Source of the DNA: CAYYIS01 sp964470965
Lineage (GTDB): Bacteria > JAAXHH01 > JABIQT01
Direction of reading: 5' to 3'
Length of the DNA stretch: 34,992 bases
Assembly (NCBI GenBank): GCA_964470965.1
Contig: CAYYIS010000054.1
Span: 1 to 34,992 of the forward strand
Numbering within the stretch: the stretch's first letter is position 1; every line of letters starts with the position of its first letter. Positions 15,579-23,407 of this stretch are shown here, in pieces. Below the pieces are notes generated by a model. It had not been told where the DNA came from. It saw only the letters and a program-made list of their open reading frames with translations, and did no database searches. The position numbers and the translations under genes were made by a program.

Positions 15579-16622
15579 TTACCGCAGGTATTTCATGATG
15601 TTCCGGCTGGTCACGTTTTCACCGGCGTCCTTGACGTCCCTGATGGCATAGCCGACGGCCAGCATGTGGTCGTAACTCAAAGCGCCGTAGAAAAAAGCTT
15701 TGGAAGAGGGATCGACGGGCTTGCCCAGCCGTTTCTCGAGTGCACCTGTGAATTGTGAAAGCTTTGGCGAAGGCTCGAGCCTGGTCATAGGAGCAAAATA
15801 GCCGAGACTGCCGAGGACGGCTTCAGGGGCCTCGTCCGCGGAAATCATCTCGGCGGCATAAAAGGAATAACCCGGCTCGTTCATGCTCAGCGCATGCAGC
15901 GTACGAAACATCGTTACCGTGTCCGGCGTGGGGCTCGCGATTACGATGTGCTTGATCCCGGCCTGCTTTACTTTCCGCATATACGTTTCGATTTCCTTGT
16001 AAGCCGTGTCCCGCGGATAACCGTATTCCTGGGCGATGCTGATATTTCTTTCCTTCGCATATTCGTGGATGACGTTCCTGGCACCCAGGCCCCATGCGTC
16101 CGTCGTGTGGAAGAAGGCTATCTCCTGGACGCCAAAATGCGCCGCCACGTCAATGAGATAGCCTTCATACTGTTCGCTTGGCGTTACCACACGTACGAAG
16201 TAAGGAAACGCTTCTGCCGACGAGAGCATAGATGCGTTGGCGCCATTGGAAATGACAGGGATTTCATACTTCGCCCCGACTCTGGCGATTTCGACCGCGG
16301 GGCCGCTGCAATCCGCGCCGGTCAGAACGAGAATGCCTTTCTTCATCAGTGTCTCTGCTATCAGGGCGGCGTTCTCCGGCCAGCAGTGGTAGTCGACAGT
16401 GTTTTCGTCCGTCATGCGAAGGCGGTCTTCACCCAGGATTCCGGATTGATTGATTTCCCGTATGGCAATGCGCGCGCCGTGCCGCGCGAAATCCCCCCAG
16501 TCGGCGTAACGGCCATCACGGTAGTGGTAGGTATACATACCGCCGACATCGTATATCGCGGCAAAGCCGCTGGAAGAAAAACCCGCGGTCAGGAGCAGCA
16601 CAAGTAAGGTGTGTTTTGTCAA
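15579..16622 (-). CDS. ABC-type branched-chain amino-acid/amide-like periplasmic binding protein, truncated by TAA
   Basis: A 347-residue protein of the LivJ/LivK (Peripla_BP_6) family. A signal peptide (1-22, ending FAA) is followed by a receptor-type domain: 'GARIAIREINQSGIL' (49-63), 'LVLTGADCSGPAVEIARVGAKYEIPVISNGA' region and 'VAAHFGVQEIAFFHTTDAWGLGA'. The frame ends at TAA (15579-15581) immediately before the conserved last strands, which continue in frame for 73 codons. A single base change from a sense codon such as AAA or CAA would explain this. Start is TTG with GGAGGAG 7 bases upstream, an excellent site. No permease or ATP-binding genes follow, so it would rely on unlinked partners. 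Without its final strands the protein may be unstable; read-through or sequencing error are alternatives. Confidence 0.8.
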   Translation of the reverse strand: MTKHTLLVLLLTAGFSSSGFAAIYDVGGMYTYHYRDGRYADWGDFARHGARIAIREINQSGILGEDRLRMTDENTVDYHCWPENAALIAETLMKKGILVLTGADCSGPAVEIARVGAKYEIPVISNGANASMLSSAEAFPYFVRVVTPSEQYEGYLIDVAAHFGVQEIAFFHTTDAWGLGARNVIHEYAKERNISIAQEYGYPRDTAYKEIETYMRKVKQAGIKHIVIASPTPDTVTMFRTLHALSMNEPGYSFYAAEMISADEAPEAVLGSLGYFAPMTRLEPSPKLSQFTGALEKRLGKPVDPSSKAFFYGALSYDHMLAVGYAIRDVKDAGENVTSRNIMKYLR

Positions 16623-17028
16623 GATCCGACTCCTCCAGGGAACGCATCGAAGGCCAAATAAGATGGCATGCTTTTAACGTGATTACAGCCGATCAGAATA
16701 AGAGCCTTCCGCAGGGCAGACTTCTGCCAGGCTGCCTTTTGCAGCCATAGGGATATGCTCTCCTTGCGCGGATGTTGGACTGAAATTCATGATTCTGCCT
16801 GATTAAACGGAACGACAACACGGATGGTGTTTCACCGGTGGCGAGACGCTCCGATGTCAACGCGTGTCCCGTTGACTTTCCCGCATTGGCACGCCTGTTC
16901 ACCAGCGACCTTTGTTCTCATGGATCCAGACTTCATTGCCATACCTTGTTTGACGGTATGATCCATTTTCCGGGCCAGGTACGCGCAATAAACGCTATTC
17001 TAATTTCCCGGTTAAGTTTTCAACCCTC
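16623..17028. other. Intergenic region with one hairpin, no gene
   Basis: About 400 bases between two minus-strand genes. CATACC (16940-16945) and GGTATG (16955-16960) can pair with a nine-base loop, 69 bases beyond the stop of the oxidoreductase gene; no U-run follows on the minus strand. The upstream region of the binding-protein gene lies here, without a clear promoter. No gene is supported. Confidence 0.35.
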
Positions 17029-18153
17029 TCAGTCAAACCGTGCCGCGGACAATGGGCCCGGGTCACGGCCTTCCAACGCCAGTTCGACCATGCGTTCGGC
17101 AGACACCAGGCCGATCGAATTGCCATAGCCCGTGAATCCAAGCGCAAAGGCGATACGCGGCTCGTCCGGAATGAGGCCGACCGCGGCCCGTCGGTCCGGT
17201 GAGAACCCGTGGATACCGGCCCAGGTCCGTTCGATCTCGAAGTCGATATCGGGAAACCATTGACGGAAATAACGCTCGATACTCGCCAGCACATCCGGCG
17301 TGACCGAATCCTCGGCTGTGTCCTCCTGTTTTTCAAAGAATAACCGGGAGCCTCCGACCAGTATGGATCCGTCCGCAAACTGTCGAAAGTAGTGGTACTC
17401 TGTGAGTGCCGGGATCCTGATCACCCGTTCTACGGGTGTCGTGATCAGAACCTGTCCGCGTACCGGACGCACGACACGATGAAAATACGGATGCAGATTG
17501 CCCGTATAACCGTTCGTGGCCACATACACCCGCCGACAACGGATCTGTACGCGGCGTCCAAGCACCATGAGGTGATCGCCTTCCGACTTGATGCTGTAAA
17601 CCTCATTGTGATCATAGAGTGTGGCCCCCGATGCGGCCGCGATCGCCTCGGTCAACCGGGCAGGCTGGATCATGAAGTCATCTTCCACCTGCAGCGCCGC
17701 GGCAAAACCTGCCCCGCTAGGATCGCCTGCCTCAAAGTTGACCGGAATCCCATCGGCCTCGAATGATCGGGCCCATTCCTCCAGTTCCCGCGCCTCGGGT
17801 GCGGTCTCGGCCAGGTGAACCGCCCCTTCTTCGTACGGCACGTTGTATTCGCGGACAAGCGCCCTCATGCGACCGACATTGTCACGCACCATGTCGATCA
17901 GATCACGGGCCGCCGGACGGCCGATCTGTTCGATGAGCGCAGGGTAGGTCTCTCTCTGGGACGTCAGAACGAACCCGCCGTTTCGACCGGAAGCTCCGGC
18001 TGCTGGAAAACGGCCGTCCACCAGCGCCACATCACGGCCACGACCGTGAAGGACCGTGGCCGCGTATGAACCTACAATTCCCGCGCCGATCACCACATCG
18101 TCATGTTCGGCCCGGATAGGATCGGAGATATCTTGCCAGAAGGATGAAGTCAT
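17029..18153 (-). CDS. FAD-dependent amine/amino-acid oxidoreductase (DAO family)
   Basis: A 374-residue flavoprotein of the D-amino-acid oxidase (DAO) fold. The Rossmann dinucleotide motif GAGIVG begins at G23, followed by the acidic end of beta-2 (ALVDG), and then the substrate-side motif SGRNGG (about 55-60), as in gamma-glutamylputrescine or sarcosine-type oxidases. The C terminus has the FAD-contacting 'GFTGYGNSIGLVSAERMVELAL'. It should oxidise a C-N bond in a secondary amine or amino acid; the exact substrate is not visible. AAAGGA lies about 9 bases before the ATG. It is soluble and cytoplasmic. The enolase-superfamily gene at 18530 is upstream on the same strand, 376 bases away, so they are probably separate units. 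Confidence 0.93.
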   Translation of the reverse strand: MTSSFWQDISDPIRAEHDDVVIGAGIVGSYAATVLHGRGRDVALVDGRFPAAGASGRNGGFVLTSQRETYPALIEQIGRPAARDLIDMVRDNVGRMRALVREYNVPYEEGAVHLAETAPEARELEEWARSFEADGIPVNFEAGDPSGAGFAAALQVEDDFMIQPARLTEAIAAASGATLYDHNEVYSIKSEGDHLMVLGRRVQIRCRRVYVATNGYTGNLHPYFHRVVRPVRGQVLITTPVERVIRIPALTEYHYFRQFADGSILVGGSRLFFEKQEDTAEDSVTPDVLASIERYFRQWFPDIDFEIERTWAGIHGFSPDRRAAVGLIPDEPRIAFALGFTGYGNSIGLVSAERMVELALEGRDPGPLSAARFD

Positions 18154-18529
18154 GAGTGTTCGTCCTTTAAAAATGAGCCCGGGAACTCAAAGGTTTTTAG
18201 AACATGCTGCCATGTGGCGGGCGCAACAGCTTTTGCCACGCCGCCTTACCGTACTTGAGAATCGGCATCCTGTATTCTAACCGGCGGAACTTCCTCTCCT
18301 CCGGGTAACAGAAGCACAATCATACTTTAACTAAAACTCCGAACACGAAAGGTCTCAAGGTGATACATCTGTTTGTTAAAGTCAGAAAAATCCTCAATGT
18401 CATCCGTAAACCCGCTGTCTATGATGACAAGGTACTGGCGCCAGGCGATGGGAGTGCTTCGATGTATGGAAAGATGTGGCGATCATGCGCGTTCACCTGC
18501 GCAATCTGCCAGGCGGCGTCCTGCAGTCG
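18154..18529. other. Intergenic region with coding-like remnants
   Basis: No intact gene. On the minus strand, directly after the stop of the enolase-superfamily gene, two pieces in different frames look protein-like: LQDAAWQIAQVNAHDRHIF followed by PYIEALPSP (about 18440-18525, then stop at 18419-18421) and IDSGFTDDIEDFSDFNKQM (ending in TAA at 18327-18329). They could be fragments of one decayed gene. I do not recognise the family and cannot exclude chance. Confidence 0.3.
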
Positions 18530-19756
18530 TCAGCCATTGGAATATCCTTGATCCGATACTCCGCTGTGCTCGAGCCGGTCATACGTGTTCCGCCATTCGG
18601 CCGAACCGTCTTCTTCCCATATTTCGAGACGGACACCCCGGATATTGCCCTCCATAAAACCGGTCTGCCGGCTGACGTCGGGATGACCGATCGAGTGGTA
18701 AATATGGCCGCCGGGTAAAAGAAGCCTGCTGATATATCGCGGAACGACCGTCACCGGGTTCCGCTTTATCCTCTCGAGTGCCTGCTCATCCACATCTACG
18801 CCGAGTCCCGGACTTTCAGGAACGGGAGAACTGCCTTCCTCGATTTCGATCCGGCCGCCGGTTACATCTTCGGCGTACAGGTCATCCAGGTTGACGGAGT
18901 GGGAGACGTTGGGAATCACGGCCCCGAGGTGAAGCGCCAATGCCTTGGCCAGGGTGCCCCCTGTACACTGAACGACGGTTGACAATTTCGCTTCTGCACA
19001 AGCGTACCCGCGGGCGAGGCTCGGGCCCAGCCCGTGCCCTACCATGTACAAGTCAGCACAGCCGTTAATTATCTCCGGACCGCCACCCAGCTGAGGGACA
19101 TGCATCAGCAGGGGTATCATGGTCTGCTCCCTGAGCCGCCGCCATCCAGCGATATCACTCCAGACCAGTGGATCCTCTATAACACCCATCACGGGAGATT
19201 TCTCCAGTTCGTATATGAGTCGAATGACTTGTGCGGCAGGACGATTGTGATTAAAATCGAAGTGCATTTTAAACCCGCTGGGCGCGACCGCTTCTGCGGC
19301 GGCGGCAAGGTCCAGCACATCAAAGAACGCAGCGGTGTGCATCTTGAACATCATGTACCCTTCGGCCGCGGCCCGCTGTATTTCCCTCGCCAGATCTTCC
19401 GGAGATGTGGATCTCGTCCAGGCGGCGACCGGTACGCGATCCCGTACCTTCGGCCCCATGAGTTTGTAGGCGGGTTGCCCGATGTGTTTACCCATTACAT
19501 CGTAGAGGGCCCCCATCAAACCGTTTGGCAGAGAGCCGTTGACAAAATCAAAGGGAGAACGATCGATCAGCCGTTCTATCGCCTGATCAGACATCGTCAC
19601 ATGCGAGGTGCAATCGCCGTAACCCACGATACCGTTGTCCGTGGACACCTTGAAGACTGTCTGTTGGTCCATCCCTGCGAAACGAGGTTTCTGATCCGCA
19701 TAACGTGCAGCTAATTTCGGGTTGATCTGGAACAACTCAATATTTGTTATTTTCAA
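18530..19756 (-). CDS. Enolase-superfamily protein (mandelate racemase-like) 2 with C-terminal extension
   Basis: A 408-residue enolase-superfamily protein. TTG at 19756 is chosen as start because the conserved capping-domain strand KITNIELFQI follows at once and AAAGG is 11 bases upstream; a frame continuing to 19849 would add 31 unconserved residues. In this numbering K138 and H140 (FKMH) replace KxK, D167 (HFDFN) and E194 (VIEDP) are the first metal ligands, the third position reads LLMHVP instead of a GE motif, and the usual His catalyst reads VVQCTGG. The last about 75 residues (from ERIKRNPVTVV) extend past the barrel and include a His/Gly-rich piece (LLPGGHIYHSIGHP), not seen in paralogue 1. 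Likely a sugar-acid dehydratase or epimerase of a distinct subgroup; the substrate is unknown. Confidence 0.87.
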   Translation of the reverse strand: MKITNIELFQINPKLAARYADQKPRFAGMDQQTVFKVSTDNGIVGYGDCTSHVTMSDQAIERLIDRSPFDFVNGSLPNGLMGALYDVMGKHIGQPAYKLMGPKVRDRVPVAAWTRSTSPEDLAREIQRAAAEGYMMFKMHTAAFFDVLDLAAAAEAVAPSGFKMHFDFNHNRPAAQVIRLIYELEKSPVMGVIEDPLVWSDIAGWRRLREQTMIPLLMHVPQLGGGPEIINGCADLYMVGHGLGPSLARGYACAEAKLSTVVQCTGGTLAKALALHLGAVIPNVSHSVNLDDLYAEDVTGGRIEIEEGSSPVPESPGLGVDVDEQALERIKRNPVTVVPRYISRLLLPGGHIYHSIGHPDVSRQTGFMEGNIRGVRLEIWEEDGSAEWRNTYDRLEHSGVSDQGYSNG

Positions 19757-20037
19757 AATGCCATTAACCTTTGAAAAAGTGACAACGCTTACGTCTGCCG
19801 TGTGAACCGCTTCCTTACCGTTTACCCAATACCGTAGGTGATGTACCACCCTCTCAGGGAAAACCCAAGAACGTCAATCACTGGCCAGCGCTGCGGTACA
19901 GAATCTTAACTGACCCACCGACTCCGTTAAACACCAATGAGTTATCCGGTTTTCTTAAAGTACTCACATACCATGGACTGGGCCTTCCTACATCGGCAGG
20001 GACTTCCGCCTCGTCCCCGTATTACCGCTGCCGTGGA

Positions 20038-20838
20038 TCAGGGTCTGACGGCTTCGATGGCGGCCGATACGATATAATCCTCAATGGTACCGCCCGGCGT
20101 CCATTCACGGATGAACGCACGGCTCTCCTCCCGCGACGTGATCCGCACATCGGCAAAACCGGCGGCTTCCAGCATCGATACCAGGTCATCTATCAGCGCA
20201 GCGCCTGCCACGCATCCCGTGTACTGTTCCAGGTCATCCTTAACAGGGCCCGGAAGAGGCGCTGTGGCTACGATGTCCGAAATAGCCAATCGTCCCCCCG
20301 GCTTCAGTACCCGAAACGCATCAGCAAAAACCTGTTGCTTGTCCGGTGAGAGGTTAATGACGCAGTTTGATATAATGACATCGACGGACTTATCCGCAAC
20401 AGGTATATGCTCTATCTCGCCGAGCCTGAACTCGACGTTGCGGAAGCCACCCTTGACCGCGTTGTCACGGGCTTTTCGAACCATGTCGGCTGTCATGTCT
20501 ACCCCTATCACGCACCCGGTGCTGCCCACGGCTTTCGCCGCAAGGAAACAGTCGAAGCCACCGCCACTGCCCAGATCGAGAACGGTTTCTCCGGGCTGTA
20601 ACGCAGCAATCGCTTGAGGATTACCGCAGCCCAGACCCATGTTGGCGCCCTCAGGCACGTCCGACACATCCTCTCTGGAATAACCAAGGATTACTGACAT
20701 CTCATCCGACGTCGGTTCTGCAGTCTGTCCGCAGCAGGAGGCATCTTCGCTGCAGGATTCTTCCGAACCGGACCGCGCGATCTGTCCGTAGCGCTTGCGC
20801 ACCGCCTGCCGGGTTTCCTCATTGCTTCGCCTTTCCAT
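20038..20838 (-). CDS. arsM: Arsenite S-adenosylmethionine methyltransferase
   Basis: A 266-residue ArsM that methylates As(III) using SAM, producing methylarsenicals for detoxification. The SAM motif VLDLGSGGGFD is at 86-96. The three conserved arsenic-binding cysteines can be matched to C71 (GLGCGNP), C159 (SNCVINL) and C209 (TGCVAG), and the N-terminal pair C35/C36 fits the regulatory cysteine. C29 is extra. The family motif SVILGYSREDVSDVPEGANMG (48-68) is nearly textbook. The start has GAGGAG about 8 bases upstream. No arsR, arsB or arsC is nearby, so this is a lone gene, and its expression may be constitutive or controlled elsewhere. It lies between an enolase-superfamily gene and a BNR gene, both on the same strand. 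Cytoplasmic. Confidence 0.97.
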   Translation of the reverse strand: MERRSNEETRQAVRKRYGQIARSGSEESCSEDASCCGQTAEPTSDEMSVILGYSREDVSDVPEGANMGLGCGNPQAIAALQPGETVLDLGSGGGFDCFLAAKAVGSTGCVIGVDMTADMVRKARDNAVKGGFRNVEFRLGEIEHIPVADKSVDVIISNCVINLSPDKQQVFADAFRVLKPGGRLAISDIVATAPLPGPVKDDLEQYTGCVAGAALIDDLVSMLEAAGFADVRITSREESRAFIREWTPGGTIEDYIVSAAIEAVRP

Positions 20839-21038
20839 AGGCGCTTCTCCTCAAAAGGGACCAGTCATGAACTACCTGTTTCCCGAGTTTCATGCAGTTC
20901 AGTAGTTTGGAACCAATTCTTTTAAAGCATTTGAGTTGGGCCAACTTCGACGTGCCTGTCGGCCATGATCGCGTACGCCCCTGAAGATACGGATGAGTTC
21001 GTGACACTGTCAACCGATTTGGCAGGTCCTGGCTGCAT

Positions 21039-22118
21039 TCACGCATACAGCCAGTCTATATCCACAATCGCCGCTTTCAGGGACATGGCGGTCCGGCCGA
21101 GGCGGCCGGGCGGATCCCGATTTTCCATTTTTGAAGTAAAGTAAGTGACGATGGCCCTCCCATCCTCGGTAAACGTACAGGCCGGATTGCTGAATTCCCA
21201 ATCGGGATCATCCTCTATGTGTTTTCGGTGTACCCACGTCCGGCCTTCATCCTGCGACACGGCACAGGTCAAGGGTGTCCGCCTACCCCAGTGATCGAAG
21301 CCGGGATCGTAGAGACTGTTGTTCCAGATCAGAAGCAGGTCGCCTGTCTGGGGTATTTTTACAAGGCAATTCATGGATTCGCAGGAAGTGAGGCCTGAAG
21401 TCTGGGCAAGACTCCACGTATCGCCCTGATCGTATGATTCCGACAGAAACACCGATCCGATCTGGGTACGCATCGCCATGAGCAGACGGGCATCTCGCGT
21501 TTCCGCGATGTGGCCTTCCATAGCGCCCCGCAGCGGCAAACATATTTGAGCATCAGACATATGCCAAGCGTGTCCGTCATCGTCGCTGTACGCACAGGAA
21601 AGCGCCTGGCTGTCCTTCGGGCCACCCCAGATCGGTACGTGGGCCATGGGCATGACGATACGCCCGGAATCGAGCTGGATCAGCGTACTGCTGGCATTGT
21701 GCCGCGACTCCCGGTGCCAGAGAGGCACGGCGTCTCCGAACTCGGGTGTCCCATCGTCGCTCCGGTGGATCATGCCCGTGGTCCTGAGCGGCTTCGTCCA
21801 TTCCAGCTGATCGTAAAAAAAGTACGAAAAGAGAATCTCACCGTTCCGGAGTCTGAGCAGGCTCGGATTGTACACGTTCACATCTCCCGGCCGCGGTTCG
21901 ACCACGACCCGGTGCCCGGACCAGGTGTACCCCCCGTCCTCGGAAACCTTGCCGGCAATCCGATTTCTGCCTTCATCGTGTCCGGCTTTCTCGCTTGCTA
22001 TGAACTCCATCCAGGCAACGAAAAGCCTTCCATCCCGAAGCGAAACAATACTGGCAGAATCGTTACGAGGAAATTCCGGCGTTGCCGGGGCGATCGTAGT
22101 ATAGAATATTCGGTTCAG
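21039..22118 (-). CDS. BNR-repeat beta-propeller protein (sialidase-like) 3, start codon non-standard
   Basis: A sialidase-superfamily propeller of about 359 residues. The first ATG in frame (22010) starts in the middle of the conserved first blade: upstream codons read PRNDSASIVSLRDG and RLFVAW, the usual beginning of this subfamily, and there is no ATG, GTG or TTG between that and the stop at 22167-22169. CTG at 22116-22118, with AGGCGG 5 bases upstream, is the best candidate start; ATA at 22107-22109 is another. Asp boxes are visible at about residues 59-66 (SEDGGYTW), and in SDDDGHAW, SYDQGDTW and SQDEGRTW. No signal peptide is seen. Alternatively an ATG start has been lost by mutation and the gene is impaired. 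Neighbours are ArsM downstream and a phosphorylase pseudogene upstream. Confidence 0.8.
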   Translation of the reverse strand: MNRIFYTTIAPATPEFPRNDSASIVSLRDGRLFVAWMEFIASEKAGHDEGRNRIAGKVSEDGGYTWSGHRVVVEPRPGDVNVYNPSLLRLRNGEILFSYFFYDQLEWTKPLRTTGMIHRSDDGTPEFGDAVPLWHRESRHNASSTLIQLDSGRIVMPMAHVPIWGGPKDSQALSCAYSDDDGHAWHMSDAQICLPLRGAMEGHIAETRDARLLMAMRTQIGSVFLSESYDQGDTWSLAQTSGLTSCESMNCLVKIPQTGDLLLIWNNSLYDPGFDHWGRRTPLTCAVSQDEGRTWVHRKHIEDDPDWEFSNPACTFTEDGRAIVTYFTSKMENRDPPGRLGRTAMSLKAAIVDIDWLYA

Positions 22119-22420
22119 AAGATCCGCCTTTTGAATGATGTATGTGGCGTGTTCCGGTTTTACAGTTTACAGCGACGCGTCATTTCCTCGCGACCCCGGT
22201 GTCATAATTAAAGGCGCTATCGGAATCCGGAAGCCTACATACCCAGATTTCACTGGAAGTTTTCAGAAACATTGTGCGGAAAACAGCAACGTACCGGGGC
22301 ACATGAGTTTAAGGGCAAACAAGGCGGCCTGGGATCCGGGAGAGGACATCAACAGAACCGATAGATTTACAAATGGACGCCGGCATCTCAGTTATCCCGC
22401 TTATTCTATCCAAACCAGGA
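22119..22420. other. Intergenic region between BNR gene 3 and the pseudogene
   Basis: About 300 bases. No supported gene, and no -35/-10 pair on the minus strand that I would defend. A plus-strand open frame (22135-22434) is unrecognisable and has no ribosome site. Confidence 0.35.
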
Positions 22421-23170
22421 TTACCCGGATATAGTCCGCACCTCGGCGATCAGCTCAAGCATTCCCAGACTGCCGAAATCTCCGCCCTTTTATGAAATCG
22501 TCTTCCAGCCGGGCCGTTGTGTTCGTTAAATGCGCGAAACACTCCACACCTTTTTCCGGCGCTATTGAAAATGCATACAGGGCCGAAGCCTCCATTTCAT
22601 CGTTCTGCGTCATGGTGTCTATACCAGACTGCGTTTCCCTGTAAGGCACATCGGTCGTTCAACTTTTCGCTTCAGCCCAGAGCGCCGTGTCGTTTAATTT
22701 TCTGTAAAGAATCAGGCGCTTGGCCGAAGTCTCATAACAGGGGAGATAGTGATACCTGGTCCCCTCATCCCTGACCGATTCAATGATCAAAGCAAATCGC
22801 CTTTTAACTGTTTTCCTATATGATGCCGGCTGAAGTAATGCCTATCAAAAGCCAGCAGCCGGATACACAGAGTTACTCCGCTGCAGTTCCGAGTATGAAG
22901 CGCCCACGGTACCCGGGATTATGCAAACGGTAGAGCCATTCAGGTTAAAATCGAACAATCGGAAATGGTAGCAAGCCCTAATGTTCATTCCTCTGCTGTT
23001 CATTCTTAGCGCCCAGGTATTCCACCAGATTTCCGTCGGAATCCGGGACACAGGCACCCGGCACTCCCCCGAGTGGTATTTCGTTCTGCCGTCTGGACTC
23101 TCTCAGGAGATTTCCAGGAAGGAAAAGCGGGGGGGCGCTTTATATTTGTGCCTTGGAATATGCGGAACAT
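22421..23170 (-). pseudogene. Nucleoside/uridine phosphorylase-family pseudogene
   Basis: Reading the minus strand with frame changes recovers nearly a full-length phosphorylase (PNP_UDP_1 family). Pieces in order are: PGNLLRESRRQNEIP and CVPDSDGNLVEYLGAKN (to a TAG at 22978-22980); ACYHFRLFDFNLNG and PGTVGASYSELQ (one frame over); GCWLLIGITSAGII (22816-22860); IIESVRDEGTRYHYLP up to TGA at 22659-22661; TTDVPYRET, DEMEASALYAFS and CFAHLTN; and finally GSLGMLELIAEV to the true stop at 22421-22423. The TGA falls exactly where a Trp is expected before TTDxxYRET. Lesions include a C7 homopolymer frameshift (23129-23135), a frame break at 22979, two near 22820-22860, the TGA, and one near 22487. 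The family releases nucleobases from nucleosides. It lies between GH32 and BNR gene 3 on the same strand, so the operon partly decayed. Six lesions make simple sequencing error unlikely. Confidence 0.85.
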
Positions 23171-23407
23171 TTGATTTGTCATGCGGCATCATACGAAAAA
23201 AGGGGCCTTTTCCGCATTAATCAAAGCAGGAACGGGCCATATACCCCATGCAATGCAGTTTGGTCGATGAATCCGCGGCGGGCGGATCCCCCCCGGTCCG
23301 CATCATCAATCGGGAACCCTTCCACTGGCATGTGCCGGTAAATCCGCGTAACGTTCCAATCTGTCGGACAGGGGACGCGCATATATGAATGCCCGCGGCC
23401 GATCCCC

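Noticed and set aside
20819..21046. Small gene between ArsM and BNR gene 3
   Set aside because: The frame overlaps the ArsM start, has no ribosome site and no family resemblance.
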